A stretch of 34,872 nt of DNA. Source: Neorhizobium populisoli. GTDB lineage: Bacteria > Pseudomonadota > Alphaproteobacteria > Rhizobiales > Rhizobiaceae. Made by a program: the position numbers and the translations under genes. Location of the stretch: NCBI RefSeq assembly GCF_019430945.1, contig NZ_JAHYCB010000023.1, forward strand, positions 1 through 34,872, read 5' to 3'. Each line of letters begins with the position of its first letter. The stretch's first letter is position 1. A model generated the notes under the pieces. The model was not told the origin of the DNA. It made no database searches and worked only from the letters and a program-made list of their open reading frames with translations. Below, piece by piece: positions 16,439-24,082 of the stretch.

Positions 16439-16861
16439 ATGCCAGCAGCCAGCGAGGGTATGCTTATCAAAGCTTGCTCATCTCAAAGCCACAAAGCTGT
16501 CACAGCTGAGGCCTTGCTTGACGTTGAGAGAGCGAGGCCGGTGCTAGAGCAGATCGCAAACAAATGGTCGATCCTGATCTTGACAGTCTTGTGTAGTAGG
16601 CCGTCACGCTTCAACGAGATCATGCGGCGCCTTGACGGGATCACGCACAAAGCGCTCGCCGACGCATTGAAGCGCTTGGAGCGCAATGGCCTCGTTCGCC
16701 GTGAAGTGCTTACCACGACGACGCCCGTCGGCGTCGAGTATACTATTACTTCGCTCGGTCGCTCCCTTCAGCAACCGTTCGAGGCGCTTTATGCGTGGGC
16801 CATGAACTACGGTCCGGAGCTTGAACGCGCGCAAGAAAAATACGATCGGGATCGAGACTAG
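16439..16861 (+). CDS. HxlR-family transcriptional regulator
   Basis: A 140-residue winged-helix regulator with the HxlR core: ANKWSILILTVLCSRPSRFNE (about 38-58), then ITHKALADALKRLERNGLV and GVEYTITSLGRSL. The protein has Cys13 near the N-terminus and a second Cys just after the first core helix. Cysteines in these places sense oxidants or electrophiles in some family members, but position alone does not prove that here. GAGGA 8 bases upstream sets the start. It is divergent from the SDR at 15615-16343 and most likely controls it and itself through the palindrome at 16373-16389. Confidence 0.9.
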   Translation: MPAASEGMLIKACSSQSHKAVTAEALLDVERARPVLEQIANKWSILILTVLCSRPSRFNEIMRRLDGITHKALADALKRLERNGLVRREVLTTTTPVGVEYTITSLGRSLQQPFEALYAWAMNYGPELERAQEKYDRDRD

Positions 16862-16959
16862 CTCGACCGGTATCGGCCGACGCGAGCATGGGGCGTGACC
16901 GTAAAGCGGTCGGAGGATGGCAAACGGACCTCGCTCTACGGCGAGAACCTTGGCGGAAC

Positions 16960-17092
16960 AGATATCGGCTTGGGCGGCCTTTTCGAGCACGAAGCGCGGG
17001 GAGGGCAGTCCCAAGCGCGCACGGACCAGTTGCTCTTTTCCGTCGGCGGTATTGCGGATGATCAGCCCTATCTGATCGGGTTCATTGGTACC
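16960..17092 (-). pseudogene. SRAP (YedK/HMCES-type) protein fragment
   Basis: The minus strand encodes an isolated stretch resembling the inner part of SOS-response-associated peptidase proteins: TNEPDQIGLIIRNTADGKEQ, then ARLGLPSPRFVLEKAAQAD. Intact members read RWG(M/L)PSP and continue to a DNA-binding TNxRN motif and a catalytic region. None of these follow, and the start with its essential Cys2 is missing. Stops flank the fragment on the upstream side. Just upstream (17150-17280) another unassigned fragment reads HFDEIIELAVQHQGGPEAFE. This is a relic. Confidence 0.5.
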
Positions 17093-17287
17093 GGCATCAG
17101 ATTGGTAAGGCTTTCAGCGTTAGGAAGTCGCGAATTCCGGAAGTATCGCTGGCGCCGAGCTCGTGGGAGAGGTGCAGAGCGGCATGCGGCGCATAGGTCG
17201 GGTTTCAGCGAGCATTCGTTCGAACGCCTCTGGCCCGCCTTGGTGTTGGACAGCCAGCTCGATGATCTCGTCAAAGTGCCGCATGGG

Positions 17288-17547
17288 CTAGACGGCGGTC
17301 AGGCCACCATCGACCAGAAGGTCGATACCGGCAATGTAGCTGCTGAGATCCGAGGCGAGGAATAAAGCTGCGGATGCGATCTCTTCGGGGCGAGCCAGGC
17401 GCGCCAAAGGTGTCATCGCAGTAATCTGCTGCCTGGCTTCGGCGGCACCCTCTTGGATGGAAACTGGCCATCGAACATGGGCGTACCGACCGCGCCAGGG
17501 CTCAACACATTGGTCCTAATCTTCCGATCCTTGAGTTCGTTGGTTGC
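17288..17547 (-). pseudogene. SDR oxidoreductase, C-terminal remnant with a frameshift
   Basis: Two frames together give an SDR tail: TNELKDRKIRTNVLSPGAV, then GTPMFDGQFPSK, then EGAAEARQQITAMTPLARLA, RPEEIASAALFLASDLSSY and IAGIDLLVDGGLTAV with a TAG stop. The frames join at about 17451, where AAGAG appears to stand for AAAGAG, a one-base deletion. The first roughly 165 residues, including the cofactor motif and Tyr-Lys pair, are absent. The tail is most like the two SDRs at 22328-23866, so this may be a dead paralogue. Confidence 0.8.
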
Positions 17548-17635
17548 GTGGCACGTGGCGGCGCGGGCGTGCCCCGATGGCGGCGTGGCGCTCGTGGAGC
17601 GTCGTTTCCGCGACGGCGTCGAAGCGGGCGTCTGA

Positions 17636-17801
17636 CTTTCCTGTCGCCACACGCGCGCGCCAGGTCATCGACCTTGCCCGTGGTCTGACGATGCACGCGC
17701 AGTTGGGCGCGCCGCGCAATACGCTTCTTAAAGATGCAGAGGAAGCGGCGGATTTGGTGCTACTGCCATCGCTCAAATACGAGCGGCCGGTTTCACTCTA
17801 A
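17636..17801 (+). pseudogene. Possible TetR-type C-terminal remnant
   Basis: The frame ending at the TAA of 17799-17801 reads FPVATRARQVIDLARG, then LTMHAQLGAPRNTLLKDAEE and AADLVLLPSLKYERPVSL. The pattern L-A-R-G-L-T-M-H-A-Q-L-G-A-P followed by D-A-x-x-A-A-D-L-x-L-L-P resembles the end of some TetR regulators. No helix-turn-helix precedes it. Weak call; it could be unrelated. Confidence 0.3.
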
Positions 17802-18139
17802 AGTATCGGCCCTTTCGTTAAGTCTAGCAGCCGCCGTATGATCGCGCTGCCGTTTATGTGCGTCTTACGTCTACTCGCCCATTTAGCGGCGCTGTGCAAT
17901 CGGCGGTGTAGGGACGGCCATCGTTGCCGAAACCGTCTTCGGTCTCACTTACGGGCCGGTTTCTATTTCCAAACGAAGCGATCGGTGTGACGATGCAGTT
18001 CATCGGCGTCTGCTCTACCATCGCGGTATCAGCAAGCACAATACTCGGCATCCTAAATGCCGGCCGCATAAGTGGAACTTTTGCGCAGATGTGAGCATGG
18101 AAATGCTCCTCCGCAGCCGTGGTTCTCCTGAAAGGTCCT
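17802..18139. other. Intergenic, decayed sequence
   Basis: No gene could be supported. A short plus-strand stretch ending near 18094 (GVTMQFIGVCSTIAVSAS, ILGILNAGRISGTFAQM) looks membrane-like, perhaps a transporter remnant. The minus strand has an open frame at 17854-18069 without recognisable motifs. Confidence 0.4.
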
Positions 18140-19507
18140 TCAGCGCAATATCAGCTTCATGCGCTGTGCCCGATCCGGTCGCAACGTCACTTTCATGATC
18201 GGTTTCGCAGGCTGGGGCTCGGTTGCGGCAAGACGAACCTTTTGAAGAAGCGTGGCGAGAATAGCGACGGCTTCCATGACCGCGAAGGCGTTGCCAATGC
18301 AGACGCGCGGACCAGCACCAAACGGGATATAGGAATAGCGATGCCGTGCCCTAGCGGCCTCCGGGTCGAAGCGATCCGGGTTGAAGATCTCAGGATCTGA
18401 CCAGAGAGATGCGTGGTGGTGCACCGCGTAGATCGGTATGATCAGCACGGTTCCCGCTGGAATGAGGTATTCGCCAAGCCTGAAATCCTGCAAGGCAGTG
18501 CGCGTGATGATCGGTGCGGGCGGATAGAGGCGCATCGCTTCCGAGAAGACCTGCCGCGTGTAGGTCAGTTTAGACACAAGCTCCGCATTTAACGGCTCAC
18601 CTTGCGTCACCGTATCGATCTCGTCGAGAACCTTTGTCTCGATTTCCGGGTGCCGGGCCAGCAAATCGAACGTCCATGCCAGCCCAAGTGCCGTCGTTTC
18701 ATGGCCAGCCGTGATGAAGGTCATGAGGTTGTCAACGATTTCTTCGTCGCTCATCGTGCGGCCGGTCTCTGGGTCGGATGCTGACAGAAACTTATTGACG
18801 AGATCGCGGCGCTCGTCCGGGTGTCCGCGCCTGGCCTCGATCACGTTCAGCAGGCTGGATCGTAGAAATTTAACGGCGGTCTTTGCCTTGCCGCGACCGG
18901 GATAGGGTATCCATTCGGGCGCGCGCAAAAGTCCGAGCGCAAACGTCCAGCCGGTCGGCCTGAGGAAATCAGAAATACCTTTCTCGACGCGCTCAACCTC
19001 GATGCCATGGCCGCCGGACATCATCGTCTCGACAATGATGTCGAATGTGGTCTGCATCATTTCGTGGCCGATATCGACTGATCCATTGCCCATCTCGATC
19101 CACCTGTCGCGCGTGCGCGCCGCGGCCGCGAACATGGTCGGCTGAAGTTCCAGTAGTTTATCGTGCCGAAATGCACCAGCGACGGACTGCCGTTGCCATT
19201 TCCAATGCGCCCCGTCCGCGGTCAGGAGACCTAGGCCGAGTGCTGGCCCGAGCGCCCGGCGAACCTGATCGCCCTTTCCCAACGCTTCTGCATTCTTGAC
19301 CAGCGCCTCTTGGATCAGCGCGGGATCAGCAAGATAGACCTTCAGCTCTCCAGCGGTTTTCGAAAACACGAGTGGTTCCGTGAAGATCGCTGGTGGAAGG
19401 GCGTCGAGCGGATTGCGCACAATTGCAAGCAGTGCGCCGAGCGTTGACTGCGGCGTTAGGGGAAAAGTGGTTTTCAGTTTATTGCGATTTTCAACGGTGC
19501 CGTCCAT
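18140..19507 (-). CDS. Cytochrome P450
   Basis: A 455-residue heme monooxygenase. The heme loop FGAGPRVCIG has its Cys ligand at 403, the I-helix oxygen-activation motif AGHETT is at 267-272, and the K-helix ExxR is Glu323-Arg326. The sequence after the K helix (YPPAPIITRTALQDFRLGEY) and the PERF-like NPDRF at 376-380 resemble the class II-like bacterial P450s. It has no N-terminal membrane anchor and no fused reductase. No ferredoxin or reductase gene lies nearby, so its redox partners are elsewhere. AAGGA 8 bases upstream supports the start. It is divergent from a TetR gene across two tandem operators. Substrate unknown. Confidence 0.95.
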   Translation of the reverse strand: MDGTVENRNKLKTTFPLTPQSTLGALLAIVRNPLDALPPAIFTEPLVFSKTAGELKVYLADPALIQEALVKNAEALGKGDQVRRALGPALGLGLLTADGAHWKWQRQSVAGAFRHDKLLELQPTMFAAAARTRDRWIEMGNGSVDIGHEMMQTTFDIIVETMMSGGHGIEVERVEKGISDFLRPTGWTFALGLLRAPEWIPYPGRGKAKTAVKFLRSSLLNVIEARRGHPDERRDLVNKFLSASDPETGRTMSDEEIVDNLMTFITAGHETTALGLAWTFDLLARHPEIETKVLDEIDTVTQGEPLNAELVSKLTYTRQVFSEAMRLYPPAPIITRTALQDFRLGEYLIPAGTVLIIPIYAVHHHASLWSDPEIFNPDRFDPEAARARHRYSYIPFGAGPRVCIGNAFAVMEAVAILATLLQKVRLAATEPQPAKPIMKVTLRPDRAQRMKLILR

Positions 19508-19547
19508 GGCTTAAATCCTTGCCGGTTCACTGATGTTGATGTAGCTC

Positions 19548-19584
19548 TAAGGTGCGTACCTTATGAATTAAGGTGAGCACCTTA
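19548..19584. promoter_or_regulatory. Two tandem TetR-type operators, centres 21 bp apart
   Basis: Operator 1 (19548-19563) is TAAGGT-GCGT-ACCTTA. Operator 2 (19569-19584) is TAAGGTG-AG-CACCTTA. Both are 16-bp palindromes with the same outer arms, and their centres are exactly 21 bp, two helical turns, apart. They lie between the P450 start (19507) and the TetR start (19603), where two TetR dimers could bind on one face of the DNA and repress both genes. Confidence 0.85.
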
Positions 19585-19602
19585 CCTTTACAAGGGGTGA
19601 TG

Positions 19603-20286
19603 ATGAAAACGGCGGTGACCGGCGAATTATCGAAGGCGGAGCGGGGTAGCACCCGGGATAGGATCCTGGATGCCACTCTGGGCCTGTTTAATGAGAAGGG
19701 GCCTGATCGCGTGACGACCGCCGAGATCTCTCGGACGGTGGGCATCAACGAAGGTAACCTCTATTACTACTTCAAGACCAAGGAAACGCTTCTCCAAGCG
19801 CTCTTTCAACGACTTGAGGCCGACGCGGCCAGCTTCATGGTCGAGGCTGCTTCGAATGAAAGGACCGATCCTGGCATTTTCTCTGGTTTCATGCGCCGCT
19901 GGTTTTCGGTCGTCTGGAGCCATCGTTATATATTCCGCGATCTGCCGCGCATTCTCGCTATCGGTCCATCCTTGCGCGAACCGACGCGCGCCCTCAGCAC
20001 GGGCATGCGGGTCGTCGTCGAAGGCATGCTTCGTCAGATGCGCGAGGCACGATTGCTCATCGTACCGGATGAGGACACGCCGCAACTACTTGCGAACGTC
20101 TGGATCGTATCGACATACTGGGCCGTATATCTGAGCCTTCAGGAGGGCATCGACGATTTGGAAGCACGGCATCTCGATTGGGGGCTCAAGCAGGTCGCCA
20201 GCTTGTTCAAGCCGTACCTGTCGGATGAGGCAAAAATCGAGCTGGAAGTCCTGCTGAGCCGGTCTTTTGCTCAGGGCGACAAATAA
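19603..20286 (+). CDS. TetR-family regulator, P450-linked
   Basis: A 227-residue repressor. The helix-turn-helix is at about residues 18-62 (RDRILDATLGLFNEKGPDRV, TTAEISRTVGINEGNLYYYF, KTKETLLQALF). The rest is the variable helical ligand domain (for example RDLPRILAIGPSLREPTRAL). I chose ATG 19603, 6 bases after the AAGGGG run; ATG 19600 would also be possible, and a GTG at 19573 lies inside an operator. It is divergent from the P450 and probably represses it and itself through the two operators. Its ligand would be the P450 substrate or a related compound. Confidence 0.9.
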   Translation: MKTAVTGELSKAERGSTRDRILDATLGLFNEKGPDRVTTAEISRTVGINEGNLYYYFKTKETLLQALFQRLEADAASFMVEAASNERTDPGIFSGFMRRWFSVVWSHRYIFRDLPRILAIGPSLREPTRALSTGMRVVVEGMLRQMREARLLIVPDEDTPQLLANVWIVSTYWAVYLSLQEGIDDLEARHLDWGLKQVASLFKPYLSDEAKIELEVLLSRSFAQGDK

Positions 20287-20392
20287 CCGTCAAAGCCAGG
20301 ATAGCCTTGTTGACGCTTGCTCCTGTTGCCCGTCGCCCGCGTCAGATCTTTGATCGAAAGTAATCAAGTGCCACTCAGAGCCTTCGGCGGGT

Positions 20393-20415
20393 CCAGCACG
20401 ATGAACGCGTGCTGG
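20393..20415. terminator. Hairpin in the TetR / methyltransferase convergent gap
   Basis: CCAGCACG pairs with CGTGCTGG around ATGAACG. A second hairpin, GACCGG-TCTGCG-CCGGTC, lies at 20478-20495. Both sit in the 232-base gap between the convergent TetR and methyltransferase genes, and no other gene is visible there. They are likely termination structures for the two transcripts, though neither has a clear T-run. Confidence 0.5.
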
Positions 20416-20518
20416 TCTTAGTGCACGAGCTTTCTGAGCCGGTCGTCAGGTTTAGCACCCCCGGCGGGCGCCGAATTGACCGGTCTGCGCCGGTCCATGC
20501 TTATCGATATCGGCAGCT

Positions 20519-21154
20519 TCATAAAGGCTTCACGAACCCATAAGCGAAACGATCAGTCTCGCCCTTGATCGAGGGGTCGAACACCTTGGCCGAGTGCGGA
20601 TCGTCATTGTTCACCAGCATTGTGCTTTCCCCGTCCAATACGAAGCCGGCCGCCTCTACCTCCGCGCGGACAGCCGCGGGATCGATCCGATGCAGTGACT
20701 GGGTATCGCTTGTCCCGGTTCCGGCGTCGGCGGCGTGATCGACGATGACGTAATATCCGCCGGGCTTCAGCCGGTCGAAGACGGGTCGATTGAAGTTGGC
20801 AGCCGTTGCGCCCCTGGCCTGCATCAGCGCGGTGTGAAGATCGTGATAGAACAGATGCAGCCACACAACATCCGCCGGTTGAGTGACCTCCGGCATTGCG
20901 ACGAGATCGGCCGAAACGGCCTCGACGTTCTCTCGCCCAGGCTCATCGGCAAGTGTCCGCATGTGGCCGACCGGATCGTTCTTAAAATGGGTTACTTCGG
21001 CTGGCACGAAACTGAAGACCCGACCTTCGGGTCCCACAGTCTCGGAGAATAACCGCGTCCAGTCGCCTTCCCCCGGATGGACGTCGATGACAGTGCAGCC
21101 GGCCTTGACCCGTGCGAAGCGGATCAACTCGGATAGCTTTGATTGGGTGTACAT
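20519..21154 (-). CDS. Class I SAM-dependent methyltransferase-like protein
   Basis: A 211-residue protein with a class I methyltransferase layout. Motif I appears as TVIDVHPGEGDW (residues 21-32), where the usual GxGxG is HPGEGDW. The post-I region is followed by DVVWLHLFYHDL, and the motif FDRLKPGGYYVIVDHAA (about 129-145) is the typical strand 5 region. It lacks a signal peptide in the chosen frame, although related proteins are often exported. AGGAG 6 bases before the ATG supports the start. It is the last gene of a five-gene operon of SDRs, an F420-reductase-like protein and a SnoaL-like protein; a 102-base gap precedes it. Substrate unknown. Confidence 0.8.
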   Translation of the reverse strand: MYTQSKLSELIRFARVKAGCTVIDVHPGEGDWTRLFSETVGPEGRVFSFVPAEVTHFKNDPVGHMRTLADEPGRENVEAVSADLVAMPEVTQPADVVWLHLFYHDLHTALMQARGATAANFNRPVFDRLKPGGYYVIVDHAADAGTGTSDTQSLHRIDPAAVRAEVEAAGFVLDGESTMLVNNDDPHSAKVFDPSIKGETDRFAYGFVKPL

Positions 21155-21256
21155 AAGTATCTCCTGTAGGTGAGTTTCAGTCGGGCTAGTGAGCGACGGG
21201 GGCGTCCATTAGATCGTCGACAGCTCGTCCAGAGCCGATGGCGGCACTCGGCGACG

Positions 21257-21670
21257 TTACGCTGGCCCAGACCCATCCGTCTTTGCAGCGAGCGCCAGGG
21301 CTTGTGTGTCGACATATTCCCGGATGCTGGTCAGTCTGCCGTCCCGGACCGTGATGGCGAAGATCCAGTCATCCTCGAACGGCTTGTTCGTGGCTTTGAC
21401 TTTCCCGTTGGCGAAGCCAACGACGAAAACCCGCTCTCCATTCGCCACGAACTCCCGGGGCTCCGTAGCAGTTTCCATCGATGTGGATGTCTTATCGAGC
21501 AGCTCCGCCAGACCCACGTGTCCGCGGTAGCTTCCGGCCAGCGGCCAATCCTTGCCTGGAATGATCCACTCGATGTCCTCACTGACCAGCGCCAGCAGTG
21601 CCTCCGTGTCGCCGCGCCCAATCGCGGCGAAAAAGTCCTTCACGGTCTGGATATTCCTCTCAGTGCTCAT
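21257..21670 (-). CDS. SnoaL-like / NTF2-fold protein
   Basis: A 137-residue single-domain protein of the SnoaL-like NTF2 superfamily: VKDFFAAIGRGDTEALLALV, then EDIEWIIPGKDWPLAGSYRG near the N-terminus and DDWIFAITVRDGRLTSIREY near the C-terminus. These folds bind small hydrophobic molecules and act as isomerases, cyclases or hydrolases, or have no known reaction. Unlike the gene at 15033, it lacks the Arg-x-Asp and Asp pattern of LEH. It is fourth in the minus-strand operon, 33 bases after the F420-reductase-like gene. GGAG upstream supports the start. Confidence 0.85.
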   Translation of the reverse strand: MSTERNIQTVKDFFAAIGRGDTEALLALVSEDIEWIIPGKDWPLAGSYRGHVGLAELLDKTSTSMETATEPREFVANGERVFVVGFANGKVKATNKPFEDDWIFAITVRDGRLTSIREYVDTQALALAAKTDGSGPA

Positions 21671-21703
21671 GAGAATTTCTCCGTTTCTGAACTGTGGTGT
21701 CCA

Positions 21704-22303
21704 TCAAGCGAACTTCACCAGGTCCTCGAAGATCAGGTGTCCCCAACTCTTGCCCCGCGCCTGGACGAGCAGCCCTCCTTCCCACAGTCCGTCAAGCTTG
21801 ATCGGCGCGAAACCAAGGTTTTCCGCAAGCGCGCCAATCTCGTCTGCGGCGGCGTTGTCGTCGCTGGCCAGGAACACCACCCGTCTGCCACCAGGTACGG
21901 CTGGATCTTGGGCAAGGGTGGCAGCGCCGAGATGGTTGAAGCCCTTGACCATTTTTGCTCCGGCAAAGGCTTGTGCGACGAATTTAGAAGATGGCTGTCC
22001 CCCTAGCTCCTCCGGGGGAACGCCGAAGGCATTGGTCACATCAATGATCGTCTTGCCCTGCCAGGTCGCCAGCGCTTTCGCGACCTCCGGATGCGCCTCG
22101 AAACGAACCGCCAAGAAGATGACGTCCGCCTTGACCGCGTCCGCTAGCGTTTTGGCAATCACTTTTGGTCCGATCGCAGCCACTTCGGCCGCAAAGCTTT
22201 CTGGATCGCGCGCGGTTGCGACAGATACTTCGATACCGTTGCGGGAAAACGCCTTGGCCAGCGCCTGACCGATATGGCCGAAGCCAATTATTGCATAGCT
22301 CAT
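21704..22303 (-). CDS. NADPH-dependent F420-reductase-like protein (second copy)
   Basis: A 199-residue Rossmann protein. GFGHIG (7-12) is the dinucleotide motif, followed by KTIIDVTNAFGVPP, MVKGFNHL and a C-terminus in LVKFA. It has the same plan and length as the protein at 14408-15010, and both sit between SDR and NTF2-fold genes. They are clearly paralogous, though diverged. It likely uses NADP(H); true F420 use is unlikely in this group of bacteria. GGAG lies shortly before the start. It is the third gene of the operon. Confidence 0.85.
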   Translation of the reverse strand: MSYAIIGFGHIGQALAKAFSRNGIEVSVATARDPESFAAEVAAIGPKVIAKTLADAVKADVIFLAVRFEAHPEVAKALATWQGKTIIDVTNAFGVPPEELGGQPSSKFVAQAFAGAKMVKGFNHLGAATLAQDPAVPGGRRVVFLASDDNAAADEIGALAENLGFAPIKLDGLWEGGLLVQARGKSWGHLIFEDLVKFA

Positions 22304-22327
22304 AATGCTCTCCGTGTCGCCGCCGGG

Positions 22328-23080
22328 TCAGACCTGTGCCCAACCACCGTCAACGGCGAGATCTATGCCGGTGATGTAGGAGCTTTGGTCGGAGGCGAGG
22401 AACGTGAGCGCAGCCGCTATTTCCTCGGGCCTGCCCCTTCGACCCATCGGGATCTGTGAGGTAAACTGGGCAACGGCCGCTTCGGCCTGTTCGGCGGTGA
22501 GGCCGGTTGTTGTCGCCAGGGCGGGGGTTTCGATAGCGCCCGGGCTCATCGTATTGACGCGGATCTTTCGGTCCAACAACTCCATGGTCCAAGACCGCGC
22601 AAAGCTGCGCACGGCCGCCTTGCTGGCTGCGTAGGCGCTAAACGCTGGCAACCCCTTCACGTTCGAAACCGACGAGTTCAGAATGATCGAACCGCCATCC
22701 TTGAAGAGAGGGAGGGCCTTTTGCACCGTGAAGAACATGCCTTTCACGTTTACATCGAAGGTCTGGTCAAAATGGGCCTCCGAAGCTGCAGCGAGCGGCG
22801 CAACAGTTCCAGCGCCCGCGTTGGCGAAGAGAACGTCGATACGACCGTGCTTATCCTTCACGGTGGTGTAGAGGCGGTCGAGATCCTCCAGGCGAGAGAC
22901 GTCGCCCACGACTGTTGTTATGTTTTTCCCGATGAGCGCTACAGCCTCTTGCAAGGCTTTCTCGCGCCGCCCGATAATCACCACCTGCGCGCCTTCTTCC
23001 ACGAAACGCTCAGCCGTCGCCAAGCCAATGCCGCTGCTTCCGCCCGTGATGACTGCAATTTTACCGTTGAGTGCGTTCAT
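22328..23080 (-). CDS. SDR-family oxidoreductase (operon gene 2)
   Basis: A 250-residue classical SDR. TGGSSGIG (about 11-18), NAGAG, the Ser in LNSSVSNVKG and YAASK form the usual cofactor and catalytic set. The C-terminus is IDLAVDGGWAQV. I chose ATG 23080 because AAGGA lies 9 bases upstream; ATG 23086 adds two residues but is too close to that site. It is very similar to the next gene upstream (23132-23866), sharing the NAGAG and KALPL(F/M) landmarks, and probably arose from it by tandem duplication. Substrate unknown. Confidence 0.92.
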   Translation of the reverse strand: MNALNGKIAVITGGSSGIGLATAERFVEEGAQVVIIGRREKALQEAVALIGKNITTVVGDVSRLEDLDRLYTTVKDKHGRIDVLFANAGAGTVAPLAAASEAHFDQTFDVNVKGMFFTVQKALPLFKDGGSIILNSSVSNVKGLPAFSAYAASKAAVRSFARSWTMELLDRKIRVNTMSPGAIETPALATTTGLTAEQAEAAVAQFTSQIPMGRRGRPEEIAAALTFLASDQSSYITGIDLAVDGGWAQV

Positions 23081-23131
23081 GATCATTTGTCCTTCGTTGT
23101 GGATGAGTTGAGGCACGGAACCGCGCCGGTG

Positions 23132-23866
23132 TCAGAGTTGGGCGAGGCCACCATCAACGGCGACTTCGCTGGCGGTCATGAAGCTGCTGTCGTCTGATGC
23201 GAGGAAGGCGGCCGCGGCCGCGATCTCAGCGGGATCGGCCATGCGCTGGAGCGGCGTCATCGCGCCGTAGGCCTTCTGGCCTTCCTCTCCAAGCGCTTCC
23301 TTGGCGAGTTCGGTCGCCGTAGCACCGGGAGACAGCACGTTGACCCGGATACCGGTACCCTTGAGATCCTCCGCCCAGGTCCGGGCGAGATTGCGCACGG
23401 CCGCCTTGCTGGCGCTGTAGGCGGTGAATGCCGGGGCGCCGGTGGTCCCGGCGCTCGATCCCGTCAGGATGATCGAACCGCCCATGCCCATCAGCGGCAA
23501 CGCCTTCTGGACCGTAAAGATCGTGCCCTTCACGTTTGTGTCGAAAGTTTCGTCGATGTGCTGGGTGGTGATCTGGCCGAGAGGAAGCGGACTTCCGGCC
23601 CCCGCATTCGCGAAGACGATGTCGAGGCTTCCTCGCTCGGCTTTGACCGCCGCGTAGAGCCGATCAAGATCTGCCTCATCGGAGACCGAGCCCTTCACGC
23701 TGCGGGCCATCGGTCCAAGTGCGGCAACAGCCGCATCGAGTGCTTCTTGCCGACGCCCGTAGATGAAGACGAAGGCGCCTTCCTCGATGAAGCGCTTGGC
23801 GGCGGCGAGGCCAATACCGGTGGCGCCCCCCGTGATCACGACGGTCTTTCCATCCAATCTGGTCAT
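23132..23866 (-). CDS. SDR-family oxidoreductase (operon gene 1)
   Basis: A 244-residue classical SDR, first gene of the minus-strand five-gene operon. TGGATGIG (about 12-19), NAGAG, GSSAGTTG and YSASK are all present. The segment GRRQEALDAAVAALGP after strand 2 carries Arg-Arg, favouring NADP(H). The C-terminus is EVAVDGGLAQL. It is divergent from the LysR gene at 24083 with a 216-base gap in which I saw no other gene. LysR most likely regulates the operon from there. Confidence 0.92.
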   Translation of the reverse strand: MTRLDGKTVVITGGATGIGLAAAKRFIEEGAFVFIYGRRQEALDAAVAALGPMARSVKGSVSDEADLDRLYAAVKAERGSLDIVFANAGAGSPLPLGQITTQHIDETFDTNVKGTIFTVQKALPLMGMGGSIILTGSSAGTTGAPAFTAYSASKAAVRNLARTWAEDLKGTGIRVNVLSPGATATELAKEALGEEGQKAYGAMTPLQRMADPAEIAAAAAFLASDDSSFMTASEVAVDGGLAQL

Positions 23867-24082
23867 GTCATTCCATCCTTGTGTCGCGTGTCAGGTCATC
23901 GCTTTGCGGAGACATCCTCCGACAGCCCCGATGTGGGTCCGCCGGCGCTCGGCGGTGAGTGCGCATTGGCGCATATCCATGGTGCGGAAACGATCCGCCT
24001 GCAGCTGGAATACTGGGCGCGAACGCGATCCAGTAAGGTATGTTGGTCGGAGGAAGCCGCCCAACTGGCGCGAGGATGGACC

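Noticed and set aside
23558..24082. N-terminal extension of the second LysR
   Set aside because: The extension mirrors the SDR gene on the other strand; the helix-turn-helix begins right after ATG 24083, which has its own ribosome binding site.
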